Origin: Collybia mongolica
Lineage: Eukaryota; Basidiomycota; Agaricomycetes; Agaricales; Clitocybaceae
Length of the DNA stretch: 64,000 nt
Assembly: GCA_013420905.1 (NCBI GenBank)
Contig: JAAXNY010000009.1
Location: 3,100,001 to 3,164,000, forward strand
Direction of reading: 5' to 3'
A model generated the notes under the pieces. It worked only from the letters and a program-made list of their open reading frames with translations, had not been told where the DNA came from and searched no databases. Below, piece after piece: positions 46,557 to 60,656 of this stretch. The position numbers and the translations under genes were made by a program. Position 1 is the first letter of the stretch. The number at the start of each line of letters is the position of its first letter.

Positions 46557-47543
46557 TTAGTGGCCTGCCGTCGCAGAGGCCTCGTACCGAGGTGGGGATT
46601 GGCCGGCATGCACAAGGCCCGCCACTCGCTGGGCAATCCTGTCAACAAGGTCATCATCAACCTGGACACCAGGGGCAAGGCCATAATCAAGGGCAGCGAG
46701 ATACGGGCGTCCCGCATGCTGCGGACTGCCTGATGACGCTTCAAACCTGGAAGGTGCCGGCGAGTACTCGGGTGGGCTTTGCATGCGACTTGAGGACGCA
46801 CCACTCTGCTCGTCCTCCGCATCCCCGGCGAAGTAACGATACCCGCCCTTCCCCGATTGCGGAGGTGGCAGTGACGGTGGCGGTGATCGAGGTCGGGGAA
46901 CGAAGGGTGCACGCGCGGGCGCGGATAGAGGTAACGAGGTCTCCACAGCCGACAATCTGGGAAATCTGCGTCGAATGAAAAAGCAGAACACCATAACCAT
47001 GAATAAGAACAGAACCGGTAAGTGCTCGCGAATCTGAGTTGCCCGGCTGACATGCGGGGTAACACTGAGCACAGAGGTGAGAACGATCACAAGATGAAGC
47101 GGAAAGTTGTTTACATGAAAGCGTCAACCTCCAAGACGGCCCCATGGGGGCCCGCAGAGAGGTTCGTGATGTTGACTGAATGAGACCCTCTATTCAGGTT
47201 ATTCGCCTCGAACTGGATTATTTGCGGCATCCCCCCGTTTGCGCCACAACAATGCCCGTCCACAGTGGTCTCGATGCCGTCGAGGTTGACGGTGAAGGAG
47301 CCATGGTCCCAGCCTTGGGCGCCCATGAACCGAATCTCGGATCCTGAGGGCAGCGTTGCGTTCATGCAGAATGACCTGATAATGCTTAAAATCTGGCTTA
47401 CCTTGAAATGTGAAGGAGGCCCAGTCACCCAGCGCCCGGGTACGCATCACGGCAGACCCGTGATAGATTGACCCAAACTCGCGTTTCCATTGCTTCGACG
47501 AATAGACGATGGCTGGGTTGTTCTCCTCCCGGTACAGTTGCAT
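46557..47543 (-). CDS. Single-span surface protein with galactose-binding-like ectodomain
   Basis: Three exons, 47402-47543, 47115-47343 and 46557-47064, give 292 aa from the ATG at 47543. The first ~120 aa read like a small beta-sandwich often seen in mushroom proteins: IVYSSKQWKREFG, GSEIRFMGAQGWDHGSFTV, and NLSAGPHGAVLEVDAF. One membrane helix (LPVLFLFMVMVFCFF) comes next, then a basic stop-transfer RRRF, and a long Pro/Ser/Arg-rich cytosolic tail (residues ~170-292). The ectodomain should be outside, but no signal peptide is visible at this start, so an upstream exon may be missing. Function unknown; a wall-sensing role is a guess from the layout. Confidence 0.7.
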
Positions 47544-49189
47544 CGTTCGCGCCCTGGCCGTACGCTGGGTTAGGCCTTAGGGAAGAAGTAGCGAGTTGGT
47601 GAGAAGAGGACTGTCGATGGCCAGATATCAAAATCAGCTCTTCATGATGGAGATGGTTACGGAACACGAACAAACGGCGGTGACTCAGATCTTATAAATC
47701 ACATGACTATAGGGACATCGCGACTTGAACCGTGACGCGCTCAAAGATATGCCTCGACTATAGGCCAGAGAAGAGAGATATCATCTCCGTGCAAGGCTCG
47801 GAGATATATGGTGAGATTCGTATGTAGCGTCGATTCAGAAACCGAAGCCCCGGAGGTAACATGTCTTGGTGATTGTACACAGAGCTTTGCTTGATTCTAC
47901 ATCCAAGTGATCACAAGAATCATTGCGCGATATCACGGCACCCGTCCCACTCACAATCAGAACGCGCAGTATGGGTACCAGGGTAAAACCTGGTCGAGAT
48001 TGTGTCCACACATACTTCGACGCAGGCAGTGCTGAGGAGTTGGGAAAATTTCCCATGGTAAGAATTTTGCTATGGATCACAGTATGAATCTGCATGCTCA
48101 TCCGCCGCTGGGAACGGAAACCCATAGGGTGATCTCCCATCCCGAATCTGAGTCCTGAGAAGATGCTGAAATGGACGCCGCTGAACCCACTATTCAGCAC
48201 CCAAGAGAACAATCGGACTCCGTACAAGCCAATGTCTAGACGAAGTAGACACGGGCACTGATGCTTTCGCGCGTCGCGCGCGCACGATGCTTGACCCCAC
48301 TCACACCTCATCTTCCTACCTATATGGGGGAACCGTAACATGAAAATATCATATCCCTGGATTCCTAGAAATAAACTCGGGCGTCGGGGGCTCGGGATAC
48401 CGCTGCTGGGTATTTATACACCATGAAACGCCTCGGGGGGCCTACAGTACTTTAATTAGTGCATGCAGCGCCGCGCCGGCGTTTTAAGGTCACTAGTGGG
48501 TCACCGATCCTTCTGCATTCCTACATTCGACAGCTACCCCTATACAGACGTATTGATTTTGCGATACGGCTTGGCTTCGTCCAAAAAGGAAAAGGAGTTA
48601 TCCTTTAACCTCAGGGAGGTCGTCCGGATCCCTCCAACAGAACCGCGCAAGGCATGCACATCTTTCGCTGCAAGGGAAGACCCGATGGCGTTGATCTAAC
48701 AGAAGCATGCGGGCAGAACGTATGTTATATAATAAGACAACATTCATCAGGACCGACCCACCTGGACAGCGAGAGGACCATTCGACTACATAGCTTGATG
48801 GTAGGACGAACGTTAAGAATACCGGAAGCGTCAATTGGATAAACGTAATCTGATTTCAAAGTTACAAGGTATCGTCTTCAGTGTTGATTACACATGCGTC
48901 CGTATTCGAACGTTGGAGCCCATGGCTCCGATCGGCTCTGAGCGCCGGGATGCATGTTAATACGGTTAGTAATGATAGATCTTCTAGGCATGTAAAACTG
49001 CATCGAGACCTTCACATCCAACAGTCCCGACAATGACGAGCAGAGGCGATAGCTTGCTCGTGACTGGTATGAAACAAGGATATACGGGCTTACTATGATT
49101 ATGAACGAACAACAGAATGCAAAGAAATCTAACTCACCGAGCCCAATTCTAGTGACCGGGCCTGAGGCAAGGGCTCCGAGACCGATGAT

Positions 49190-49910
49190 ATCGAGGGATT
49201 TCGGTCAACCACCAAAGATATCTATTCAGCGTACGTGTTTCGAGTTGGACCGACGAGCAGAGCACTGGAAAGTGCCTGTGATAAAACCGTTCCATTATGT
49301 ATCAAGTAACTCGCCAGCATACGCCCGGGGGTGCACTGTTGCAATGGCAGGGAGTACTCAGACGCGAGGGAATCATTCTGGAGAGGTCCGAAGCGCCATC
49401 CAGCACTCGAAAGTTTCACAAAAATCGTTTGGACGTTGTGCGGATATCAGTCAACCACCAAAGATATCTATTCCCCATAAGCGTTTCGAATTGGACCGAT
49501 GAGCAGAGCACTGGCAAATGCCTGTGATAAGGCCGTTCCATTATGTATCAAGTAACTCACCGGCGCACGCTTGGATGTGCACTGGTGGAACGACAGGGAA
49601 TCACTCTGGAGAGGTCGGAAACGCCATCCAGCACTCGAAAGTTTCACAAGAATCGTTTGGACGTTGTGCGGATATCAGTCAACCACCAAAGATATCTATT
49701 CCCCATAAGCATTTCGAATTGGACCGATGGGCAGAGCACTGGCAAAATGCCTGTGATAAGGCCGTTCCATTATGTATCAAGTATCTCACTAGCACACGCC
49801 CAGGTGTGCACTGATGGAACGGCGCGGAACGCCCAGACGCGAAGGGAGATCATTCTGGAGAGGTCCGAAGCGTCAATCCAGCGCTCGAAAGATTCACATG
49901 GGAATCATTC
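49190..49910. repeat. Tandem repeat, three copies of about 230-245 bp
   Basis: Three direct copies carry the block caaccaccaaagatatctatt at 49206, 49452 and 49680. Each copy continues through ttggaccgat/cgag.agcagagcactgg, ccgttccattatgtatcaagta, catcattctggagaggtc-like sequence and cagcactcgaaagtttcacaa. Periods are 246 and 228 bp. It is not obviously coding, because frames shift between copies. Confidence 0.85.
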
Positions 49911-50852
49911 ACTAGAATAAGTTTATACGTCACGCGGGTTCAAAAGTACCGAGTTACGTGCCTTCCGTAATGTGCAGTCCGGGGGTTCCGTTGGTCCAGT
50001 TAATCACGGCAACTTGTCGGTTTTCAGATGGAAGAGCCTAACTCGACTGATCGGACCCGCACACCGCGTGAAGGAGCCTGCGACAAACCACCCCTCAACG
50101 AGGACGTTGGTTGATCCAATTTCCTCCGTGCCAGTGATGGACATCTGTGATGCTGTCGTGAGTTGCAGTTTGTTCGTGCAGGCGTTCTGTAAATGTCACC
50201 CACATCTCTTCTATGACCTCGTAAAATATTTCTCCGGGGTCGGGATCTCCGAGGCTTTGAGCCATGGAGGGCAAAATTAAATAATAGGGGACATCACAGT
50301 AGCTGATTAACGGTAGATTAAGTGCTGATTATAGTTCAAGATTAAATAGGACAAAAATCGGGTGTAGAAACGAGTTAAACCAAGTTGCAAAATGAGTGAC
50401 GGCACGGTCCGGCATCTTGGCGGATTTTAAAAAATCTTTGAGGCCACCGTATCCTCAAGGCTGCGTGAAACATCGCAAAAAGTTAGTGCCCTTGGTGAAA
50501 TAATGGTCCCAAATAACACACTAACCCACCACCTCCTACTTCTACCATGAAAGCTCGCCCCACTCCGGCTCGGACCGACAAGACCGAAAAAAGGCAGCAA
50601 AGAAAAGGTTGTTTCAAAAGGCCGCCTGATCTACCGCTCGGTAACCCTGCACTTACAGCGATCTGATTTTTTTCCAATCGGGGGGTGTTCAGAGTAGAAC
50701 CAGATTATCTGTTGATAATTTCCAGGTTTCGATCGAGTGTTTTAATCTGGAACATAATCAGCACTTAATCTACTTGTCAATCAGCTACCGTGATATCCCC
50801 TATAGCTACACGTATTTACCGCAAGAAGCCGCCCGAGGCCAACTCACGTCTA

Positions 50853-50855
<3 letters not shown>

Positions 50856-50887
<32 letters not shown>
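50856..50887. repeat. CT dinucleotide microsatellite
   Basis: About fifteen CT units in a row, within the gene-poor region. Confidence 0.95.
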
Positions 50888-50889
<2 letters not shown>

Positions 50890-52216
50890 GTTCATACGGA
50901 GAACGCTGCGCGCTTCGGCAGTGTTCCGCGACGCCAGGACCTTCTCCGGGCTGATCAACGGACGCGTCTAGAACCTCGGAGCGGGGCGAGAATACGACCC
51001 CCCTGAAAATACATTGTAATGCTGTCCTAGAAAATCCCACTTTTTTTTGTTTTTTCCCTAACTTTATCCGGATAGATCTTGGGCGATTTTGGACGATTCT
51101 GATCCGGATTTGAGACGGCCTCGAATGAGGGTATGTTGGAATTTCCGGAATTTTTTTTTTTTTTTCTAACCTGGCTTCCGGAGAAATCATCAAAAAGCGT
51201 TACGGAAATCGCAGTTTTTCTCACTTCGCTCCAGTACCCTCCCCACCCGTCACGGCTTTCTGCCCCCCCCCCCCCCTGCATAGCTTTACGAGTTCCAAGA
51301 GCTTTGATCGCCGCTTGAATCTCTGTTAGACTATATTCTAGTTGACGCACAAAATTTAACCGGATCCGGATCCTTACCTGGCATGCCAAACCGGGGCGCC
51401 GCATTTTCCGGACGCGAGGACTTGGCCTTCAACCAGTACATTTTGCAAGCTTTATCCGGTTTTTTCAACAAAAACAGACATAGCATCTGACAAAATCCTG
51501 CTCAGGCCCGATGGATCGGGTAATGATCGCTTTCCGTGCCAGTTGTATACTGGTGGCACATCACCGGCACCCAGCACAGACGGGACCCTGGCGATCACTC
51601 GTGCAGCAATCACCCCTCTCAGCGTTCAAATTAAAAAAAAAAAAAACAAACTTTGCACCGGGGTGATCTCTGCCTTTATCCCGATTACTAGTACCACATG
51701 TTCCCGGGTTCCCGGGTTCCCGGACCCCCAAGCGGTAAAAGGTGGCGGTCAGACAAGCTGTCCATGTCCAAGTAACCCCCCATCTTGATCGAAGCGTATG
51801 TGACGTCCATATTCTTGACTTTCTCTCTCTCGCCGGCCAAGAGTCATGGGTACACAGGGAATCTACGTGTGATGCCCACATCGATCTTCTCTCGATGTCC
51901 ATGCGGGACGAGTGGCTTGATCTGTCAGAAGTTGATCGTCGATAACGCTGTGAAGCTTTGGGACTATTACCCCACAGAACAGGGTCCTTCCGGTCGGCAT
52001 CCTATGTCCAAATAAGCTTTACGAGTGTTCATTCAATGCAAGTTGGGCGGCTAGTCAGAGATGAATAAATATAGATTCGTACACCCCGTGATTCGATACG
52101 ACTAGGAGATAAACTCCACGGTACAACCCCGACCTGCGCAATGCACGACATTACAGGAGACTCGGAATAAATGCATCCCTGGAACCGAACGTCATATATG
52201 GCAGGGGGGAGTGTAT

Positions 52217-52233
52217 GTACGTACGTACGTACG
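52217..52233. repeat. GTAC tetranucleotide repeat
   Basis: Four GTAC units in a row, self-complementary. Confidence 0.9.
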
Positions 52234-53987
52234 CCTGTATCAAGAAACAGCAAGGCAGTCCACGGGAGGGCGTCGCCTGTCATCGACCATCGCGGACGTG
52301 CATCTGCACCGTCCTGATGAAGGCTCTGATCGCAAAAAATGGCGTGACACAGCGACGTCGGATGACAAGCGAGTGCTAGCGTCATAGCCTATCACACGAT
52401 CCCGGCCCCCAGCCTAAAGGATTATCATGATATGACGCCATCTGATGGAAATGAATTCGAATAAACACGTGTGATGCAACGCCTGTGGGGGGGGGATTAC
52501 ATTGTTCAAGTCGAAAATGAGCACAAAAGCTTTGCGATTATTAAGAGATCCGATCGCGAGGTTCTATTTTATAAATATGCGATTGTTAACAACGACAACT
52601 CGCTGAAGGAGACAGGAAAAAATCGCGACATTCTACCACGCCAGAACTCGGACCCTTATCACAGATGAAAAGACGGTCGTAGAACAAAACAATCAGTAAA
52701 ATCCAACCCCCGGCCATCTCACACCCCCAGAAAGCAAGGGGTTCCTAACCTTTTTCCAAATCCACAAATTCATTCCCCCGCGGCGGTGGAGAACCTCCTG
52801 TTATTGTGTTATTGTTGTTGTTGATCAGTCGAGGTTGTTCTACGAGTTCCTGTGAAGACGTACCCTGATGACGGCTGTTGAACCCAAAAAGGCGCGCGTT
52901 TCTGGAAGCCCGTGCAGTGCTGAATAGGGGGAATGTGCCCGTTGGGTTTCGCTTATGGGGACATCTGGTGATCAACCCGTCAAGGCGTTGCGCGAACGCC
53001 TGTCCCGGTGGTATCCTCTAGATCTTTAGCACTCGACATGGGTATTTCGCCGAAGCGTTCCCAAATACGCTGGCTCCTAAACCCCAATAAGTGCATATCA
53101 GAACAGAACACTAGTACTGTATATCATCATGTCGTAGATTCTTGATTCATACCACAAAGGGGCGATCGCCCATCACTCCAACTAGGCCATCGAAAGGCGT
53201 CTTGAGAAATGTGCTAAAAAAAAAAAGGGGAGGGGGGGGGGGGGGGGAGTTTAGTCCGAAAACGTATCCCATCCACACATGTACATCTCTTGCTTTACGA
53301 GGCGTATACGACGCCGTCACACCCCAATTTCGAACCAATCATCGATGCGCAGTACGACCAACTTGGGTTTTTTTTTTTTTTTACGGCGTCGTGCCCCCCT
53401 AGGTAGATGTTATCAGCTCGACCGCTCGTTCTCGTGTTTGTGTTTACCTCCGCGAAAATAAGCATCAGCCCCATCACCTCGAGTTCGTTCACTTTCACCC
53501 GACAAAAGCGCAAGATGGTATTCTTATCTTCTTACGAACCCGCAAAGCAGAGCATAATCTAGAATCAAAGCGAGCGATGGGACACTCGGTCCTGCCGATT
53601 CCGACACGCTGACACACTACCAAAACCCGGGGCGCCCGAGATGGGTCACGACGTTGATGTGAGGGAGTTGGTATAATTATCACTTGGCGAGTTAAGGAGC
53701 TTTCATGCGTGATGATGGGGCCCACGCGGGCTGCACACCTGTTGCGGAAAGGAAAAGGCTCAATGCTCAAGATTTTGGGATGGGGGCGTGGCGTACTAAA
53801 GATTCTCAATTGCAAGTCGTGCATGTGCGTGTGCGTGTGCGTGTGCGTGATCAGGGGGGTTTTGATTAGGATTCAATCACTAGTCGGTTCTGTTATCTGT
53901 TAGGGTTCCAAGTCTGGGTTAAGTCACGTATATAGTCTTGTTTTTGGGAGCATGCACACATACATGAACATCTGATGCGTCTGTGCC

Positions 53988-54024
53988 CCCTATCCCTATC
54001 CCTATCCTTATCCTTATCCTTATC
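53988..54024. repeat. CCTATC/CCTTATC-like hexamer minisatellite
   Basis: Three cctatc units followed by three ccttat units. It has a telomere-like flavour, but it is not the TTAGGG motif of basidiomycete telomeres. Confidence 0.85.
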
Positions 54025-54512
54025 TGGGGAGTGGGGGGGGAGGCTGAATGCGGTATATCAGAGATAATCAGCGAGGAATTCGGATGGGCAGTGATTTGGA
54101 GTTGGAACTGGGGCTGTGGGTGGGACTCCATGCCAGTGTCATCTCTAGATCACGAGTTCTAGTCATTCACTCATCATGTATGCCCCGCTTATTTTTATCT
54201 TCCCTTTTTTATTCGCAACAAGGTGGGAGGACCACGTAGGGCTTTGTCAAGGTATAGTAAAGATATGATATGATGGTGCAAGTTCAAAGCCGTTCGGGGC
54301 TTAGGCGGGATGCATTTCTTGTCGATCAAATCCGGACGCTTATCTAAACGCGCCGCCGGAGTTTGAAAAGTCCGACCCCACGGAATAATTTTTTTTTTCA
54401 TCTCTCTCCATTGACAACAGCGAGCAGCAGAGGTCCCATTCCGTCACATCTTTTTTTTTCTTCCACTCCCATCTTCAAGAAAGAGTTCGAACACCCTCAG
54501 TCAACACTTGTC

Positions 54513-56251
54513 ATGTCAGCGTGCGTTCCCACCTCTTTCCCCATACGCCCCGCCGCATCTCACTCTTTAACACACTCCATTGGTATTAATATGGTCGCAG
54601 TGAAGAAGCGCTTCAAGATGTTGCCGAGAACGAGATCGAGTCCAACTGGGACCAAGTCATCGACAAGTAAAACGCACCCTGAGCGCTCCACATGATTAAA
54701 GGCTGATATGGGCTTTCTCTAGCTTCGATAACATGGATCTGAAGCCCGAGCTTCTCCGTGGTATCTACGCCTACGGGTACGTACCGCCCCCGCCCGCCTC
54801 TCCGCCCGCCCCCAGCTGATCACGCCCCACCAGCTTCGAGCGGCCATCCGCGATCCAGCAGCGCGCCATCGTCCCCGTCGTCAAGGGCCACGACGTGATC
54901 GCGCAGGCCCAGTCGGGCACCGGCAAGACCGCCACCTTTTCGATCTCGATCCTTCAACAGGTGTGGGCCCCCCCCCTCCCCCGCTGCTGTGCACCCGCAT
55001 CGCTGACCACCACCACCCCTCCAGCTGGACATGTCGATCAAGGGCACGCAGGCGCTGATCCTGGCGCCGACGCGCGAGCTGGCGCAGCAGATCCAGAAGG
55101 TGGTCATTGCGCTCGGGGATTATATGAATATCGAGTGCCATGCGTGCGTCGGCGGCACGAATGTGCGTGAGGATATGGCGAAGCTGCAGGAGGGGGTCCA
55201 GATTGTCGTGGGTACCCCCGGGCGGGTGTTCGACATGATTAACCGGCGGGCGCTGAGGACGGATAATATGAAGCTGTTCTGCCTTGACGAGGCGGACGAG
55301 ATGCTGTCTCGGGGCTTCAAGGACCAGATCTATGAGGGTGGGTATCGTTGGCATCTTTTAACACGTGGTTATTCCGGTGTTTTTTTTGCTTAAATTGGCT
55401 TTTTTTTCGTTTTGGGGTTGGGTTAGTGTTCCAATTGCTGCCTCAGGACACGCAGGTTGTGTTGTTGTCTGCGACGATGCCTGCTGATGTGCTGGAGGTG
55501 ACGAAGAAGTTCATGCGGGACCCGGTGCGGATACTTGTGAAGCGTGATGAGTTGACGTTGGAGGGTATCAAGCAGTTTTACATTGCGGTGGAGAAGGAGG
55601 AATGGAAACTGGACACGCTTTGTGATTTGTACGAGACTGTGACGATCACGCAGGCGGTCATTTTCTGCAACACTAGGCGAAAGGTGGATTGGCTGACGGA
55701 GAAGATGCACTCGCGCGAGTTTACGGTTTCGGCAATGGTGTGTGAAAAAAGTTTATTTTTTATTTTTTATTCCGTCATAGTGAAGTCATTTTTTTATTTT
55801 TTTTGAAAGCACGGTGATATGGAACAGAAGCAGCGGGAGGTTCTGATGAAGGAGTTCCGGTCTGGGTCTTCGCGGGTGCTGATCACGACTGATCTTCTTG
55901 CGCGTGGGATCGATGTGCAGCAGGTGTCGCTCGTCATCAACTATGATCTTCCTACGAACCGGGAGAACTATATTCATCGTATTGGACGTGGGGGCCGCTT
56001 TGGACGCAAGGGAGTGGCTATCAACTTTGTGACTACTGATGATGTCAGGATGCTTCGCGATATTGAGCGTTGGTCGTTTTTCCTCGATTGTCCGACGTTT
56101 GAGTGACGTGTATTTTTGGCAGAGTTTTACAACACCCAGATTGACGAGATGCCTCTCAACGTTGCGTAAGTGGGCCTCGCCTGTGGTGGCTTTTGTTCCT
56201 GAGACCCCCGCATATCTGATGTAACGCTAATTCCGTAGGGATCTCATCTAA
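54513..56251 (+). CDS. TIF1: Translation initiation factor eIF4A, DEAD-box RNA helicase
   Basis: eIF4A is the ATP-dependent RNA helicase of eIF4F that unwinds mRNA 5' leaders. Nine exons fit: 54513-54520, 54601-54666, 54723-54776, 54834-54960, 55025-55337, 55427-55737, 55810-56068, 56123-56165 and 56239-56251, giving 397 aa, the family size. Motifs in order: [12 protein letters not shown] (Q motif), AQSGTGKT (I), PTRELAQQ (Ia), TPGRV (Ib), DEAD (II, in FCLDEADEM), SAT (III), [13 protein letters not shown] (IV), LLARGIDVQ (V), [13 protein letters not shown] (VI) and the tail [11 protein letters not shown]. Only eight coding bases lie in exon 1 (MSA), and the gene opens after a T/C-rich leader. 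It is strongly GC-biased at third positions, as expected of a highly expressed gene. Confidence 0.96.
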
Positions 56252-57407
56252 ACCTCTAAAAAGAAGAAGCGATGGCGGGTCGAGGGATTTTTTGTTTTTG
56301 GTTTCGTTCGAATTCCCTCGGAGTGTGTTCCGTTGTGTTGTTGCCTTTTTTTTATTTTTGTCCGTTTGTTACGGTTTTATGCTTCTTGCAGTAGTGTTGA
56401 TATCCCTCTTCTCTCCCATCTTTTTTTCCTGTAGAATGTAAACCGGATTGGATATGTTATCTTTTGCTATGATTTCACGCCCTGTATCGTGCCATCAACG
56501 ATTGTTATATGCGGACGTTAGGTACCTGCATCATTCCTGAAACCCGAGTGGAGTGGTTATCCGGTGACACTGCCTTGGATTGTGTTGGGAGATCGATCGC
56601 GGATATGTGAATGGATTACCGAAAGCGGACTTGGGATCACGATCTTGATGACGGCGTTTTTTTGTTTGTGTGGCTGTTCTCCGAAGTTTTGCTCAGCCCG
56701 AACCGCTACACGAACATGTACAGCTTGCGGGGTTTTGTTGGTGTCGCTTTTCTTTTCTTTGTTCAAACCCGTTTGCTGAACCGCGAGGCGGGGCGGGTTG
56801 ACGTTGCACCGTCCACTGCCGATTGTCAGCTTGGCGGCTTTGTTAACCTTGCTTCGACCCCCCCTCCGAGCAGCCCTTTTTTCTTTTTTTGCATATATAA
56901 ACCGTCGCAATTGCAACTGAACCGACCCCAACCATCTGGTATCGGCATTTGCTCCTTCACAGACGGACTGGTGCGATCTGATTGGAAACTCCCCCTTCCC
57001 CTTCCCTTCCTCTCTGTTTTTGCTTCTTCATTTAAAAAACGCTTTTGTACCTAAACGAGGCACGACAGAGATATCCATCTTCCCCTCATCCCCATCTCCA
57101 TTTCGCATCTCACATCTCGCATCTCTCCCCCACCTTCTTTCTCCCCCTTAAGCTTGTATAAAAAACAACAAGAAAACCAATCCCGCCGTGCCGTTTCCCT
57201 CGCACGCTTTCGTACCCCCCCCGAGATTCCGGATTGTTGAACGCGGGTGTGCAGCGCACCAACCCCTTCCCTCCCCTCCCTCTACCCCAGCCCAAGCCCA
57301 GCTCGGCCCCTCCGAGTCCATCAGCCCTCGGTACCTTGACCCATCGACTGCGCTTCGCCCTGTCCAATCAGGAAACGCAAACGCACGGCACTTACGGAGG
57401 TGCACCC
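56252..57407. other. Intergenic region, T- and CT-rich
   Basis: No gene seen. The left part is the 3' UTR of eIF4A. The right part becomes C/T-rich, as in promoters and leaders of this genome, ahead of the phosphatase gene. Confidence 0.5.
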
Positions 57408-58280
57408 ATGTCCTGCGTCAAGGTCGCTTCAATGGTAAGTTCGCCCTCGCCCTCGCCCTCCCCCGTCTCTCCCTTTCTGCGCTCTCTCGCATCATTCCAT
57501 TGTCCCCCCCCCCCCCCTTCCATCTTTTGGTGCTCCATTGTGCATACACCCCCGCTTGGGTCACGTCACATCTGATTCACGAGGGTCATATATATATATA
57601 TATACGTTCTTTCATTCATATTCATTCTTACTTCGCAGCCCAACCACCCACCAACCCTCGGCTCCCCCTCATACATGTCCTACAGCTCCCGCGGCCAATG
57701 GCCCACCACCCCCCGCCCCTCCGTATCCACCGTGCTCACACCTTCGTACCCCTCCTCCTCCATCTCCTCCTCGTCAGCCCACCCATACACGCACCCCCAC
57801 GCACACCACCCCCCACGCACCTCCCGCGGCGCGTCCGAGATCCTACCCCAGCTCTTCATCTCCGACCTCTCCTTCGCCGAGAACCCCGCCTGCCTCGCCT
57901 CCTACGGCATCACCCACATCCTCTCCGCCCTGCCCGACCGCATCCTCGTCCCCCCCGAATCCCAACTCTCCCCCCCGCCCCGGCGCCTCCAGATCCGCGT
58001 CGAGGACTCGCCGTTCGCAGAGCTCGCGGCCCACCTCCCGGCGACGACGGCGTGGATCCGCGACGCGCTGCGCGCGGGCCCCGCGGTGAGGGTGCTGGTG
58101 CATTGTGTGGAGGGCGTGAGCCGTAGTGTGAGTGTGGTGGCGGCGTTTCTGATTGCGCAGTATGGGTGGACGCCGGCGGAGGCGGTGCAGTACATCCAGT
58201 CGAAACGAAGAGTGGCGGAGCCGAATTTTGGCTTTGTGCAGCAGCTTGGCGAGTATAGGCGGTCGTTGGGGCTGCAGTGA
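57408..58280 (+). CDS. Dual-specificity protein phosphatase
   Basis: The ATG at 57408 with exon 1 at 57408-57434 (nine codons) joins in frame across a 203-nt intron to 57639-58280, giving 222 aa. An internal in-frame ATG at 57675 would give 201 aa. Residues ~10-75 are Ser/Pro/His-rich and low-complexity. The DSP fold follows, with ASEILPQLFISDLSFAEN, YGITHILSAL, a general-acid segment with VEDSPFAE, and the active-site loop VHCVEGVSRSVSVV, which keeps the H-C-x5-R-S signature. The catalytic Cys is near residue 165. DSPs dephosphorylate phospho-Tyr and Ser/Thr, often on MAP kinases; the target is not visible. The first intron is longer than usual and holds a C homopolymer and a TA repeat. Confidence 0.88.
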
Positions 58281-58740
58281 CAGCCGCCCGCTGTTCGTGG
58301 ATAGCCTTTTGTTTTTTTTTTTCCTTTTCCTTTTGTTTTGTTTTCCTTTTGTTCGCTTTCGGGGACTTGTTTTAAACGTATATTTATCACGCCAACCTTG
58401 GACAGTTTTTCCAACAAAAAAAAAACAAGCTTGGTGGTTGCTAATCCTGCTCACTTTCGTTACATATACAAGCTCCAAGGGCTGCCTCTCTGTCCCAAGT
58501 AATCGTGTACATGTACATTGTAGAAGAATAAAAAATTTCTCCGCCCAGTACTTTGTCTATAACGGTTTGTTGTTGATACACACAAACAAAAAAGATGAAA
58601 AATATGAAAAAATAAAAAAAAAGTACCCTACATATGAAACAATGAACATGATACACTTGTCATCTCGTGGGGTGGAGATAAATACACGGATACACGGTGT
58701 CCCGACCGGGCGGCGGGGCTAACGAACCCAGGGGGTGACG
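58281..58740. other. Convergent intergenic region
   Basis: 3' ends of the phosphatase and Rab genes; T- and A-rich tracts, no gene. Confidence 0.5.
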
Positions 58741-59936
<1,196 letters not shown>

Positions 59937-60263
59937 GACTGTTGTTCGTAGTGCTGAAACGGGTCTTAAAGATAAATACGTGCCAACTCGAGTTGGTGAT
60001 GTTGGTGGTGGTGGAGACAGGACAGGGCAGTTATGACAAGCTCGCAACGCCACGATCGACGCAGCTAAGTAAGGCGTGGCACGTCGCACCTCGTCTCGTG
60101 AGTCGTTGTCGACAATACGGCTTCCACATCCGGACTCCGCACGTCATGCGGGCAGCGGCGCGTCATGTGACCTTCCGGGCTCGCCCGGGCTCGTTTTGCT
60201 TGCCCCCCTCTGCTGTTTTCTCTCCAAATTTCCAACCATACCAAACATACTGTTAAGACAACG
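59937..60263. promoter_or_regulatory. Divergent promoter region of Rab and ATP synthase epsilon genes
   Basis: A 327-nt shared upstream region. No specific factor site is claimed. Confidence 0.5.
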
Positions 60264-60656
60264 ATGAGTGCCTGGCGTAATGTTTTCACGTAGGTTTCTT
60301 TCGGTTTCTTTTGATGGGTGTTGAGCGTCTTCTGACTGTCGTTTTCATTTTTTTTTTTCTTGGTTAATTGAAAAACCAAAAAAAAAACAGCTACAACAAG
60401 TACTCGCAGATTACTGCTCGTGCCGTGCGGGCGTCTCTGAAGGAGGAGCAGCGGGTCGCAGGGGAGAAGCGGGGGCTGACGGCTCTGCGGTACCAGCACT
60501 GGGAGAACGGCCAGGGCGGCCAACAGGTGCGTGTCTCGGTGCCGTGTGACAGGCGGTTTTTTTTTTTTTTTGTTTTTTTCGTGGCTGGCTCATGGGTTCG
60601 TTTTTCCTTAGGTACTCCTCAGCGAGCAGGTTGCGAAGGAGGCGGGGAAGGCTTGA
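60264..60656 (+). CDS. ATP15: Mitochondrial ATP synthase F1 subunit epsilon
   Basis: Three exons, 60264-60289, 60391-60526 and 60612-60656, give 68 aa. The sequence MSAWRNVFTYNKYSQITARA, the central RASLKEEQR and the GLTALRYQHWENGQGGQQ block match the eukaryotic epsilon subunit, which sits at the base of the F1 central stalk with gamma and delta and is made in the cytosol. The small size and lack of a cleaved presequence fit the family. The first intron has a T-rich tract and an A-rich acceptor context. Confidence 0.9.

Larger units (their letters stand above)
47544..54512. other. Gene-poor 7-kb region with tandem and simple repeats
   Basis: No exon series could be supported. It contains a three-copy tandem repeat (49190-49910), a CT repeat, homopolymers (T at 51151-51165, C at 51263-51276, A at 51632-51646, G near 53228-53247), a gtac repeat and a cctatc minisatellite. 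A leftward 168-codon frame at 47835-48341 has no motif and is not called. Two TATA-like sites near 48410 and 48726 have no supported gene downstream. Confidence 0.5.

Noticed and set aside
47835..48341. Leftward 168-codon open frame
   Set aside because: No domain, biased composition, no splice or promoter support; treated as intergenic.
53988..54024. cctatc repeat as an internal telomere
   Set aside because: Not TTAGGG/CCCTAA; an ordinary minisatellite is simpler.
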